NCBI RefSeq assembly: GCF_947502445.1
Contig: NZ_CANMZW010000034.1
Coordinates: 1 to 64,000, forward strand
From: an uncultured Brevibacillus sp.
GTDB lineage: Bacteria; Bacillota; Bacilli; Brevibacillales; Brevibacillaceae
Direction of reading: 5' to 3'
DNA: 64,000 bases
A program made the translations under genes and the position numbers. Shown here piece after piece: positions 52,246-61,645 of this stretch (its first letter is position 1; every line of letters begins with the position of its first letter). A model generated the notes under the pieces. The model ran no database searches. It had not been told where the DNA came from and worked only from the letters and a program-made list of their open reading frames with translations.

Positions 52246-53274
52246 TTAAAATGCCCGTGAATATTGCTTTGGCGGCTCTAGCTCATCAGCAGAAAGCGCC
52301 TTGATCGCATGGAGCGCCCAATATGGATCACGAAGCATGCCTCGGCCAACGGCGACAAGATCTGTATCTCCATTTCCGAGTGATGCTTCTGCCAGATTCG
52401 GATCATCGAGATTTCCTACCGCAATGACCGGAACTCCCAATGCCTGTTTGATTGCGCGAGCCAACGGTACTTGGTAGCCAGGATGAACTCCCGGACGTCC
52501 ACCCGAACCGATCGGACCCTCTCCTCCACTGGACAGATGGAAAATGTCGACGCCGGCTTCCTTGTATCGACGGCACAGCTCTGTGCTGTATTCCAGACCA
52601 TAGCCTCCATCTACGTATTCAAGCGCCGAAACACGCATGATCAGCGGCATGTCTGCCGGAATCACTTTTTTGATCGCTTGGATGACTTCTACTCCAAACA
52701 AAGCCTTGTCCTGACCGTACTCATCATCCCGTTGGTTCGTGAGCGGAGAGTGGAACTGATGGATCAAGTAACCGTGCGCACCGTGAACCTCAATGGTATC
52801 TACGCCTGCTTCAACCGCACGTCTTGCAGACTCAGCAAACTTGACGACCATTTGCTTGACTTCTTCTGTTGTCAAAGCACGCGGCGTTTTGTAACGGGCC
52901 CCCGGAAAAGCGATCGCAGATGAAGATACGGGAACCTCAGCGTCCTCTGCTTTTCGTCCGGCATGAGCAATTTGAATGCCGATTTTCGCGCCGTACTTAT
53001 GTACTTCGGAGATGATGCGAGCATAGGCAGGAATTTGTTCGTCCGACCACAAGCCCAAATCACCATTGGAAATACGTCCATCCGGCTCGACATCCGTCAT
53101 CTCCATGATAATCAGTCCGGTTCCCCCCACGGCGCGAGAAACGTAATGAACAAAATGCCAGTCAGTAGGCGTGCCATCGTGTGCCTCTACCGAGTATTGG
53201 CACATCGGCGGCATGACAATACGATTTTTCAACGTAAGCCCTTTGAACTGAAACGGGGTAGCCAACAAAGCCAT
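52246..53274 (-). CDS. namA: NADPH dehydrogenase NamA (old yellow enzyme family)
   Basis: An FMN-dependent ene-reductase (YqjM type), 342 residues, linked to xenobiotic and oxidative stress. The TIM barrel shows KNRIVMPPMCQYS, the active-site pair in QIAHAGRK, EVHGAHGYLIHQFHSPLTN and the C-terminal GRGMLRDPYWALHA. The ATG at 53274 is 8 nt after AAGGAG; the upstream GTG lies inside that site. Confidence 0.92.
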   Translation of the reverse strand: MALLATPFQFKGLTLKNRIVMPPMCQYSVEAHDGTPTDWHFVHYVSRAVGGTGLIIMEMTDVEPDGRISNGDLGLWSDEQIPAYARIISEVHKYGAKIGIQIAHAGRKAEDAEVPVSSSAIAFPGARYKTPRALTTEEVKQMVVKFAESARRAVEAGVDTIEVHGAHGYLIHQFHSPLTNQRDDEYGQDKALFGVEVIQAIKKVIPADMPLIMRVSALEYVDGGYGLEYSTELCRRYKEAGVDIFHLSSGGEGPIGSGGRPGVHPGYQVPLARAIKQALGVPVIAVGNLDDPNLAEASLGNGDTDLVAVGRGMLRDPYWALHAIKALSADELEPPKQYSRAF

Positions 53275-53384
53275 TTGCTCCACTCCTTACTTTTTTTCAC
53301 TATCATCCCAAAAGTTAGCTCGTTCTGCAATGCCTATTTGCACATTCCAGCTTATTCGTAAAAAACGTTGTGCCATGAGCAAAG

Positions 53385-53418
53385 AAAAAAGCTACCCACA
53401 GGCAGCGGATAGCTTTTG
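53385..53418 (-). terminator. Terminator of the citrate synthase gene
   Basis: Minus strand: AAAAGCTATCC, GCTGCCTGT, GGGTAGCTTTTTT. Confidence 0.82.
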
Positions 53419-53436
53419 TATGATACCTCACATCTA

Positions 53437-54540
53437 TTATTCCGGCATAGCGCCGATGTAATTCGATTGCGGACGAATAATACGGTTTTTAGCTGATTGC
53501 TCCAAAATGTGAGCGCTCCAGCCCACGACGCGGCTTACAGCAAAGGTTGGGGTAAACAAATTTTCATCCAGTCCAACCGCACGCATCACTGCGGCTGCAA
53601 AGAACTCCACGTTTGTATTCAGCTTGCGGCCCGGCTTGTATTCCTCCAGGAGCTTCAGCCCTACCTTCTCTACATGTGTTGCCAGATCAAACCACGGATC
53701 GTTGGCGGATAGCTCGGATGCTACGACGCGCAAAGCAGTAGCTCGCGGATCGACTGTCTTGTAGACACGGTGTCCAAAGCCCATCAGGCGTCCACCATTC
53801 TCCAGCTTGTTTCTTAGCCACGGTTCTGCATTTTCCTTTGTACCGATCGCCTCGATCATCTCAGTTACTTCAGACGGAGCTCCGCCGTGCAATGGCCCTT
53901 TCAGTGTACCGATTGCTGCTGCAATCGAGGAAATCAGGTCAGACTCTGTAGAAGTGACGACACGTCCAGCAAAGGTAGATGCATTCATGCCGTGCTCCTG
54001 CGTCAAAATCAGATACGCATCCAGTGCGCGAACATGTGCAGGATTTGGCTGCTCACCCTTTAGCATATACAAGTAGTTTGCAGTATGATCCAGCTCGGCT
54101 TTTGGCGCCAGCGGTTCATGACCCTCCAAACAGGCGAATCGATACGCAACAATCGTCGGCATTTTCGCAGCCAACGAAATAACCTCATCGATGCTCGGCG
54201 GCCAGCCATTTGCAGAGCTGCCCAGTGCTGAAACGCCTGTGCGCAGTACACTCATCATATCGACATCAGCGGGAATCAGCTTGAGGATGCCTTTTACATG
54301 CTCAGGAAGCTCCCGATTTGCTTTCAGCTTATCCTTTAATGCGGTCAGCTCCTGCTCGCTCGGCAAATGTCCAAACCAGAGCAAGTGCGCAACCTCTTCA
54401 AAGGTATGATGAATCGCCAGATCCCGTGCCCAATGCCCACGGTAAACCAGCATGCCGTTAATGCCGTCTACGAGGCTCAAATCGGTTTCTGCTACGGCGA
54501 TACCGTCCAATCCAATTGCCAAAGTATGCTGTTTCGTCAT
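53437..54540 (-). CDS. Citrate synthase
   Basis: 367 residues; condenses acetyl-CoA and oxaloacetate. Conserved blocks: LKGPLHGGAPSEV, GFGHRVYKTVDPRA (catalytic His), NVEFFAAAVM (catalytic Asp replaced by Glu-Phe context; the usual form is NVDFYSA) and the C-terminal GWSAHILEQ. The family also contains 2-methylcitrate synthases. The ATG at 54540 follows AAGGAG by 8 nt. A palindrome and a LysR gene lie upstream. Confidence 0.9.
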   Translation of the reverse strand: MTKQHTLAIGLDGIAVAETDLSLVDGINGMLVYRGHWARDLAIHHTFEEVAHLLWFGHLPSEQELTALKDKLKANRELPEHVKGILKLIPADVDMMSVLRTGVSALGSSANGWPPSIDEVISLAAKMPTIVAYRFACLEGHEPLAPKAELDHTANYLYMLKGEQPNPAHVRALDAYLILTQEHGMNASTFAGRVVTSTESDLISSIAAAIGTLKGPLHGGAPSEVTEMIEAIGTKENAEPWLRNKLENGGRLMGFGHRVYKTVDPRATALRVVASELSANDPWFDLATHVEKVGLKLLEEYKPGRKLNTNVEFFAAAVMRAVGLDENLFTPTFAVSRVVGWSAHILEQSAKNRIIRPQSNYIGAMPE

Positions 54541-54620
54541 GATCGCCACTCCTTTTTCCGTCTCTTTTCTTTCAGTATATTAATTCGCAAATACAAAGGG
54601 AAATAGAAGAAGAACGGATC

Positions 54621-54643
54621 ATTGATTATAAAACATAATCAAT
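54621..54643. promoter_or_regulatory. Palindrome upstream of the citrate synthase gene
   Basis: ATTGATTAT, AAAAC, ATAATCAAT: 9-bp perfect arms about 80 bp before the start codon. The T-N11-A content and position fit a LysR-type operator, perhaps for the regulator encoded just upstream. Confidence 0.5.
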
Positions 54644-54714
54644 AAAAAAACATCTATCGAGGCTTCCATCATGCGGAGCGACCGCGTTTAGCGGAAAGTT
54701 TTTATATGCGCTTC

Positions 54715-54745
54715 GGAATTCATAAGCGTCGCGCTTATGAATTCC
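54715..54745. repeat. Perfect 14-bp inverted repeat after the LysR gene
   Basis: GGAATTCATAAGCG, TCG, CGCTTATGAATTCC. It is not followed by a T-tract on either strand. It lies in a 90-bp stretch (54655-54745) with further short dyads, such as GCGGAGCGACCGC. It may be a copy of a dispersed palindromic repeat. Confidence 0.6.
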
Positions 54746-54752
54746 TATACGT

Positions 54753-55670
54753 TTAATAGAAGCGCCCGCTCCCCTGAACGGGAGGCATCGGCGAGTACAG
54801 GGCTTGCAAAACATCTACAAAACGCTGGGCTGGATCGCTAATCCCTCCCTTTGGTACAAGCAGATACGAGGCGACATTCGGCACTTGCAAGCCAGGCGTC
54901 GGTAATTCAATAAACCGATTTTCAAAAAGCTCTCGATTCACTGCCGAACGCGGTAAAAAGGAAACGCCCAGTCCATCCTCGATAAATCTTTTCGTAATGT
55001 CCACCTGTGACACCGCCATCGTTCGCAGAAACAGCCCTCGCTGACGCAGTAGTAACAACAGCTCGTCCCAATACCCCGGATGGTTATGAGTCAACAGCCG
55101 ATTAGACTGCACCTCAGTCTCCCAATCTGGCAGTGGCGCTTCCATATCCCCACCACTGTGCGGGACAGCAAATACAATAGGGTCTTCGTACAGCATATAT
55201 GTCGCTAGCTGAAACTCCCCTGGTACAATACGGGTCAAGCCCAAGTCAGCCTGTCCACTCTGAACAAGCGGACCGATGTCTACGGAGTCCACTATTTTAA
55301 TGGAAATATCAATGTCCGGATACAGCTTCGTATAGCGATGCAGCAAATGCGAAAAACGAGCGCGGGCAATGATTGGCGACACCACAAGCTGCAGCTTTTC
55401 CCGATAGCCCTGCCTCCAAGCCTGCAAATCCTCAATCCCGTGATGCCACTTCTCCAGCAGCCCTTTTGCATGTGGCAAGTATCGCTTTCCAGCAGCCGTC
55501 AAACGCACACGCTTGCCCACTCGCTCAAACAGGTCGATTCCCAATTCCTTTTCCAACTGCCGGATATGCTGACTGACTGTTGGTTGGGCAATATACAATG
55601 CTTCTGCTGTCTGATGGAAATTTTCCGTTGTAGCCGCCATCATAAACGTTTGCAGCACGCGAAAGTCCAC
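54753..55670 (-). CDS. LysR-family transcriptional regulator
   Basis: 305 residues: N-terminal winged helix (FHQTAEALYIAQPTVSQHIRQLEKELG) and a LysR substrate-binding domain (about 90-295). It is on the same strand as the citrate synthase gene 212 bp downstream, which recalls CitR/CcpC control of citrate synthase in Bacillus; the effector is unknown. Confidence 0.9.
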   Translation of the reverse strand: MDFRVLQTFMMAATTENFHQTAEALYIAQPTVSQHIRQLEKELGIDLFERVGKRVRLTAAGKRYLPHAKGLLEKWHHGIEDLQAWRQGYREKLQLVVSPIIARARFSHLLHRYTKLYPDIDISIKIVDSVDIGPLVQSGQADLGLTRIVPGEFQLATYMLYEDPIVFAVPHSGGDMEAPLPDWETEVQSNRLLTHNHPGYWDELLLLLRQRGLFLRTMAVSQVDITKRFIEDGLGVSFLPRSAVNRELFENRFIELPTPGLQVPNVASYLLVPKGGISDPAQRFVDVLQALYSPMPPVQGSGRFY

Positions 55671-55862
55671 GACGGTTCCCCCCTTTTAATACTGCTCGTG
55701 ATGATGAGTGATCTTCTCTTTTTTGGGTCTTTCTTCCTCATTTTTGAAATTTTTTACTGGAAACCCCTTTCATCACTCTGCCTTGTGGTACAATACGAAA
55801 TCGAGTGCGAAAAACCTTTTTGCGAATCGTACTTCATTAGAGAGAGATTAGGGGAGGAAAAC

Positions 55863-57506
55863 ATGGAAACCACACCAAACTTGAACCCGCCACGTAAAAG
55901 TATGAAAAAAACACTGCTGATTGCCGGGGCGGCAGTTGTTGTTGTGCTAGGAGGACTAGGGACCGCCTACGCCAAGTTTGATTTGTTTAAAAGCTCAAAA
56001 TCCATCTACCTGCAAGCTGAAGCAGAAAGCATGATGAAATTTTCTGCGGATGTATCCAAGGCGTATGGAGAATACGAAGCCTACATGAAGCCTTATTTGG
56101 AAAAACCCGTTCATTCAACTACCGAGTTGAGCGAAATTACAGTAGATGCTACGATACCTGATCCGCAAGCCCAAAAAATTCTTGATATGCTCAAAAGCGC
56201 CAAGCTCGTAATGCAAAGCAACATCGACGAGCAAAAGAATCAGCAAACCGGAAATTTTGAAGTTCATCTCAAGGACAAAAAGCTAGCTACGATTGAGTAT
56301 TTCCTTAACGATACGCTGATGGGCTTCCGACTGCCAGAGTTTTATTCAAAATATGGCTATGTTGACCTCAAAGATCGTGATGCTATCAAGGCAAAGCTGG
56401 GTGAAGAGCTGCCGAAGCGCTTCCTCACTTATCGTGACCTGTACGATGCTGTTTCCGTCAAGGAAGATGAAGTGAAGAGCGTAATGACGCCGTATGCTCT
56501 CCTGTACACAGATCATGTGAAAGACAGCCAAGTGACCTTGAAGAAGGATGTTTCATTCTCTGAGGAAGGTCTTCAAGCCGCTGCACGTGAAATTACAGTC
56601 ACGTTTACTCAAGAAGAAGCATCTGCTCTCGTAAAACAGTTGGCTGAAAAAGCAAAAGCAGACGAAAAACTGTTTGATTTGATCTACACCCGTTATAACA
56701 AAGTATCTACATTAATGAAGGACAGCGGTTATTCTGTCGAGGAAATTTCCAAAGACGAATTCAAGAAAAACTACGACCAGGGCTTTGACGACCTGATTGC
56801 TGATATCAACGAAACAGACAAGAACAGCAAGGATGAGATCAAAATGGTTGTACTGGTGGATGGCGATCACCAAATCCTGTCCCGCAAGCTGCTGGTGAAG
56901 GAAGACAACAAGGAAGAGCTCGTGCTCAGCACTGCTTCCTACAATAAAGGTGCAGATACGTACTATCGCTATACGCTCAACGCTCCTGAAGAAGGAAAAG
57001 AAGGAGAAGTATCCTTCACCTACAAAGCAACAGAGCAAAATGGTAAGAAGGCAGGTAAATTTGGGGTTCTCGTAAAGGAAACAGCCGATCCTGTTTTTGA
57101 TTTTAACACTACTTTCGAAGTAACGAAGCAAGACAAGAAGGAAACCGGCGTTTACGATTTCAAACTCGTAGCTGCTGATGAGTATTCCGCTCAGCCAGTT
57201 ACACTCTCTGGTAATGTGACCCTGTCTGAAACAGCTAGCGACAATGGCCGTGATTCAGAAGGCAGTATCAAGCTCAACTTTGATAATCCTACACCTGATA
57301 TGCCAAAAGGCGTGAGCATGAAGGTGAAATCCAAACAGGAATTCGGCAGGGCACTGGAAATCCCAGCTATGTCTGATGCGAATGCAATCAACCTGGCAAC
57401 CATCACGGATGCGCAGATGATGGAAATCCAGCAAGAAGCAGGTATGGCTTTGGAAAAATTCATGGCTGAAAACGAAGCGTTGGTTCAACAATTCATGATG
57501 CCATAA
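55863..57506 (+). CDS. Membrane-anchored extracellular protein of unknown function (DUF6583-like)
   Basis: 547 residues: a short cytoplasmic N-terminus (Met/Pro/Lys), one TM helix (about 18-38, LLIAGAAVVVVLGGLGTAYA) and a large, Lys/Glu-rich extracellular part of helices and strands. The arrangement resembles DUF6583 proteins, by general likeness only. GGGGAGG lies 5 nt before the ATG at 55863; the frame runs open upstream to 55338, but that part overlaps the LysR gene and is not coding. Confidence 0.75.
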   Translation: METTPNLNPPRKSMKKTLLIAGAAVVVVLGGLGTAYAKFDLFKSSKSIYLQAEAESMMKFSADVSKAYGEYEAYMKPYLEKPVHSTTELSEITVDATIPDPQAQKILDMLKSAKLVMQSNIDEQKNQQTGNFEVHLKDKKLATIEYFLNDTLMGFRLPEFYSKYGYVDLKDRDAIKAKLGEELPKRFLTYRDLYDAVSVKEDEVKSVMTPYALLYTDHVKDSQVTLKKDVSFSEEGLQAAAREITVTFTQEEASALVKQLAEKAKADEKLFDLIYTRYNKVSTLMKDSGYSVEEISKDEFKKNYDQGFDDLIADINETDKNSKDEIKMVVLVDGDHQILSRKLLVKEDNKEELVLSTASYNKGADTYYRYTLNAPEEGKEGEVSFTYKATEQNGKKAGKFGVLVKETADPVFDFNTTFEVTKQDKKETGVYDFKLVAADEYSAQPVTLSGNVTLSETASDNGRDSEGSIKLNFDNPTPDMPKGVSMKVKSKQEFGRALEIPAMSDANAINLATITDAQMMEIQQEAGMALEKFMAENEALVQQFMMP

Positions 57507-57523
57507 TCGTAAACGTACGGCAA

Positions 57524-57556
57524 AGAGCCCCGTCCAAAAAACGGGGTTCTTTTTTG
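57524..57556 (+). terminator. Terminator
   Basis: AGAGCCCCGT, CCAAAAA, ACGGGGTTCT, TTTTT. Confidence 0.88.
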
Positions 57557-57575
57557 CATATCCGACAAGATCACG

Positions 57576-58010
57576 TCACTGATAACCCGCATAGATGATA
57601 TATCCCAACGCCGCATAAAAAACGATTTGATCTACCGCAGTGTACATCTTTTTGGATAGCGGGATACCAATCCAGCCAAACCTGAGCGGCCATAACAGCT
57701 GAATACGTCCTACGAGCATGTCACTGATCAGATGCGACAGTATTCCCCAAAGTGCAGCCATCGCAGCCGGAGAATCACCAAGCAGCAGGGCAGGAACGAG
57801 CAAAATGACCCATGAATGCGTGATCGTTCGATGACCGAAGCCTTTTTGGACGGCCCTTGATACGGGTCTAACCATGTTCCCAAGCTTGCTTCTAGCTTGA
57901 TCAATATCAGGCAGCAATGCCATTGTAGCGCCAATCACACTGCCCTTCCAGGAAGGGTAGGCATAGTAGCCAGCAATTGCCCCCAACACGAGATGCGTTT
58001 TCCATAACAT
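57576..58010 (-). CDS. YdjM/DUF457-type membrane-bound metal-dependent hydrolase
   Basis: 144 residues with four hydrophobic segments and the conserved polar motifs of the family: ALLPDIDQARSKLG, FGHRTITHSW and GILSHLISDML. The ATG at 58010 gives the standard N-terminus MLWKTHLVLG; the ribosome binding site AAAGG is close to it. Physiological substrate unknown. Confidence 0.82.
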   Translation of the reverse strand: MLWKTHLVLGAIAGYYAYPSWKGSVIGATMALLPDIDQARSKLGNMVRPVSRAVQKGFGHRTITHSWVILLVPALLLGDSPAAMAALWGILSHLISDMLVGRIQLLWPLRFGWIGIPLSKKMYTAVDQIVFYAALGYIIYAGYQ

Positions 58011-58099
58011 TTGCCTTTCACACCGACTTTCTTCTGTTTGTCTGAGGAGCTTGTACACGGTAGGTGGAACGGCATAAAATGGCCAGACATGTCAGACTG

Positions 58100-58462
58100 T
58101 TACGAATCTATTCGTGGCATGAAGCTAGCCGGGTCCAGTCCCTCGCCTTCGATGACGATCGCCGTCATTCCGGCTTCACTGCCTGATTCATGCCCTTCGC
58201 CTGTTGTCCAAAAAGCCGCCTGACCCGGTCCGACCCGGACCCTCTTCCGATCCTCACCGCATACCCAGCCCTCACCGTTTACAATGAGAAATAGCTGCGG
58301 GCATACTGCCGGATGGTACCCAACGACACCCGCTTCTCCTAAATGAATGCACCCGATCTGCACTGAGCCAGGTGTACGCATGATACGCGAAATCGTAGCA
58401 TTGACCGAATCAAAGCGTTCAATTGTTCTCCCAGCCAGTTGGTCAAAACGGAATAGCTGCAT
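58100..58462 (-). CDS. Cupin-domain protein
   Basis: A 120-residue single cupin barrel: GEAGVVGYHPAVCPQLFLIVNGEG (first motif) and VGPGQAAFWTTGEGHES (second motif). The His/Glu metal set is partly preserved. Function unknown. GGAGGAG precedes the ATG. Confidence 0.78.
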   Translation of the reverse strand: MQLFRFDQLAGRTIERFDSVNATISRIMRTPGSVQIGCIHLGEAGVVGYHPAVCPQLFLIVNGEGWVCGEDRKRVRVGPGQAAFWTTGEGHESGSEAGMTAIVIEGEGLDPASFMPRIDS

Positions 58463-58546
58463 GATTATTTCTCCTCCATCACTAAAAGCGTAAGCTCCAT
58501 CTTAACGCAAATCATAGGCAATGCAACAGAAACTCTCATCCTATCT

Positions 58547-60355
58547 TTACTGCTTGAACCAAATATTTTTGTATTCCACCAGACCCAGCGCATTGAGTGA
58601 TACTCCTGCGAGGGCAGAATGATAGGCCGATTGCTGCAAGGAATGGAACACAAACAGTAAAGCATGCTGCTCACGAAGCAGGTCTTCTATCTCGCGAAGA
58701 TGCTCTCGCTGTGCCTCTTTATCCTGCTCCTGCATGAGTAAATCGAGCTGCTCGTCCATCTGCGCCCGAGTAACAGGGTCCCACATCATTCGCAGGAAGC
58801 TGGCGTCTGATTTGTACAATTCCACCAACCCCAGTTCCCACTGTTCATCGAATACTTCCCCTGAGAACACCATATCTGCCTGAAGCAGTATTTCTGGTTT
58901 TTTCAATTCCTCGATCGGTACCACAGTGACTTCGAGCAGTAATCCGTATTGAGCAAAATGCTTCTGCAGCCACTCTGCATTATTTTCGTTTCCTGCTCCT
59001 TCGTATGTGAACAGGCTGATTCGTTCATCCTTGTCGATCCTTTTTTGCAGTACCTCTTGCGCTCTTTGAATATGGATTGGGGCTTTACTAGACAACACAG
59101 CTTTTTCATCAGGCAAAAATCCATGGGCAGGAACGTGGCGATTCCCCCCTAAATCCGCTATCATTTTCTCCCGATCCAGCAGGCTATGGATCGCATGCCG
59201 AACCTCTTCTTTCTGAAGCGGTCCCGTGCGATTTAGATTAAAGGCAAGATAGGAAGAACCCCTTTCGATTCGTTCTAGCCCACTCCACCTTTCCAGAGGC
59301 TCCTGACACCTCCAAAAGGTCTGGAAGTGCACCTCTCCCTGACTAGAGAAATAGTCCTCCCGCAGGCTGTTCTGAGGCACTACCCAGATTTCTACCCGAT
59401 CCAAATGTGCTCTGCCGAGAAAATAGGTAGGAACAGCTTCCAAAATAAACATTTGCTCATCGTTTCGGATTAGCCGAAAGGGACCGCTACCGACTGGCAG
59501 CCTAGTGAACTCCGCGCCTTTTTGGGCGACGACCTCGCCAGGAATAATCGACATTCGATCTGATGCCAAAAAGGAGAGCAGCATATGGTTCGGGCGTCTA
59601 AGCTTGATCACTACTGTCGTTTCTTTAACAGCGATGATTCGATCCACGTCCGAAAGCATATAGCGATAGGGTGATTTTGTTTTCGGATCAGCTATCCGCT
59701 CAAACGTCCAGACGACATCATGTGCAGTCAGCTCACGGCCGTGGTGAAACAATACCCCTTTTCGCAAATAAAAAGTCCACTGTGTCCCGCTCTCGTCAAC
59801 TTCCCAGTGATGAGCCAGATGCGGTACAAAAGCGTCTTGCCGCTCATCAAAACGAATGAGTGTATCAAAAATTTGTTTGACCATATGCGATTCTGTCCGT
59901 CTGCCTACAAAAGGAGGGTCCAGAGCGGGTATCGTTCTGTAAAAGGACATCCGCAGCGTATCGCGAGTACGCTTCTCTATCTCCTCTGAACGAAATCCGA
60001 ACTGCCCTGACAGCCACTCAAAAAAGCGTTCTTTGGCCCGAAGCGGAATCTTCGGGTCGGCTAACAGGTGCATCGCCTTATCCAGATCACCCTGCGCGAC
60101 ATGTGCTTTGGCCATAGACACAACCACCTGCTCCACGCTTCGCAAAAACACGATTCGGGATACGTTTCCTCTGCCCCTGCCGGGCATCCACTCGATCCAG
60201 TCCTGTTCTGCCAGCTGCTTAATGATCATCTTGGCATTACGAATCGTACAGAAAAAAACAGCAGCGAGTTCGGCCAACGTAACCTCTTGTTGCTCTTTTT
60301 CTTGTCTACCTGCAAAATGCTGGCGCAGGCGCAAGTAATGCTGGGCGATCTGCAT
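58547..60355 (-). CDS. SgrR-like regulator with peptide-binding-protein domain
   Basis: 602 residues. The N-terminal winged helix of the SgrR_N type (about 20-110: VTLAELAAVFFCTIRNAKMI, WMPGRGRGNVSRIVF) is joined to a cytoplasmic SBP_bac_5-like domain (about 130-520) related to OppA. In such proteins the binding domain senses a small molecule. ATG at 60355 after AAAAGAGGTG. It is divergent from the broken MFS gene at 60462, its likely former target. Confidence 0.87.
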   Translation of the reverse strand: MQIAQHYLRLRQHFAGRQEKEQQEVTLAELAAVFFCTIRNAKMIIKQLAEQDWIEWMPGRGRGNVSRIVFLRSVEQVVVSMAKAHVAQGDLDKAMHLLADPKIPLRAKERFFEWLSGQFGFRSEEIEKRTRDTLRMSFYRTIPALDPPFVGRRTESHMVKQIFDTLIRFDERQDAFVPHLAHHWEVDESGTQWTFYLRKGVLFHHGRELTAHDVVWTFERIADPKTKSPYRYMLSDVDRIIAVKETTVVIKLRRPNHMLLSFLASDRMSIIPGEVVAQKGAEFTRLPVGSGPFRLIRNDEQMFILEAVPTYFLGRAHLDRVEIWVVPQNSLREDYFSSQGEVHFQTFWRCQEPLERWSGLERIERGSSYLAFNLNRTGPLQKEEVRHAIHSLLDREKMIADLGGNRHVPAHGFLPDEKAVLSSKAPIHIQRAQEVLQKRIDKDERISLFTYEGAGNENNAEWLQKHFAQYGLLLEVTVVPIEELKKPEILLQADMVFSGEVFDEQWELGLVELYKSDASFLRMMWDPVTRAQMDEQLDLLMQEQDKEAQREHLREIEDLLREQHALLFVFHSLQQSAYHSALAGVSLNALGLVEYKNIWFKQ

Positions 60356-60461
60356 GTAAGGGTTCACCTCTTTTCAAAAGGGGAAGTCATACATAGAATA
60401 CTTTACCCTTTTTCTTCCCCTTTTCCTAGCTACAATAAAGACGAAGAAGGAGGTTTCTTAC

Positions 60462-61591
60462 ATGTCTCTAGCAAAAACGACCCCTGCGATGGAATCGGGT
60501 ACACACGCTAAGCAGTCCATTTGGCGTAATCGACCGTTTCTCATCCTCTTTTTCACCTCAGCCTTTCTGGCCTGTGGAGCAAAGGTGTATGAATTGGCAT
60601 TACCACTCATTTTGTACGATATGACGCAATCACCCGTCACGATGACGACAATGAAAAGCATTGAGTTTTTGCCGAATTTGCTGCTTGCCATGTTCATTGG
60701 CGTGCTGGTGGATACATTGCAGGCTTTCTGCTCATAGCCTTCAACTATGGCTTCAACAATGCGCGGGTCAGCATGATCAAGCAAGTCGTTCCGACACCCT
60801 TGCTCACCTCAGCGAATACCCGGTTTTCTTTCATGAGCACGTTTATTGAAATCATGGGTCCTGCAATTACCGGATTTATCCTGCTGTTATCCAGCCTGCA
60901 CTCCGGACTGCTCATCACCGGAATTGCGTATTTGCTCGCTTGGATCGCCATTTCTCTTTTGGAACGTAACGATGTTTCCGTGAAGTCCACAGGCGGCTTT
61001 TGGCAGGAATTTAAAGCTGGCTGGAAAGAGCTGCTTGGAAATCGTCCTCTTTGGCTCATTACGCTGCTTGTGATCTTTCTTAATGCCACATCTGGTATGT
61101 ACGATGCGATGATTATTTTCTTTGCCAAGGATCATTTGAGGCTGGATAACTCCGAGCTCGGTCTCGTGCTCTCCGTCGCGGGAGTAGGCGGCCTGCTCGG
61201 CAGTTCTGTTGTAGCGCGGCTGCGCAGACGTTTTCCGATCGGCAAAATCATGGGGATGACGATCCTGCTGCTCGGTGTCTCCTATTTTCTAATGGTGTTT
61301 GCTTCTAGCGCGTGGGTGCTTTGTCTGTCTCTGTTTCTCACAGGGCTCATAAGCACGATTGAAAATATCTGTATCTGGACGTTTCGTCAGGAGACTACGC
61401 CGGCGCATATGATTGGCAGAATCAGCGGGATCACTGGATCTATTTTCAAGCTGGGGATCGTCTTCTCCATATATGGGTCCGGGTGGATGACGCTTCTACT
61501 CGGTCCATGGATCGTGTTTTTGACTGCTGCGGTGGGGAATGTGGTGATTTTTCTCGTGTATCGTCGGCTTTCGTTGTGGAGGCTGGGGTAA
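60462..61591 (+). pseudogene. MFS transporter with internal deletion
   Basis: A good start (GAAGGAGG, ATG 60462) leads through TM1-TM2 to IGVLVD, then the frame runs into a stop at 60737. From about 60713 another frame continues without a break as GYIAGFLLIAFNYGFNNARV and on through the C-terminal helices to 61591. About 45-50 residues of TM3-TM4 appear missing, with a frame change at the junction near 60712. Confidence 0.8.
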
Positions 61592-61601
61592 AAAGACAAA
61601 C

Positions 61602-61640
61602 AAGCCTCAAGCAGCTAATTGCATATGCTGCTCGAGGCTT
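61602..61640. terminator. Convergent terminator
   Basis: AAGCCTCAAGCAGC ... GCTGCTCGAGGCTT with an 11-nt loop, between the MFS and epimerase remnants. Confidence 0.7.
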
Positions 61641-61645
61641 ACTGT

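Noticed and set aside
55338..55862. N-terminal extension of the large anchored protein
   Set aside because: The open frame overlaps the LysR gene on the other strand and has no ribosome binding site, while the ATG at 55863 has GGGGAGG and starts a normal TM anchor.
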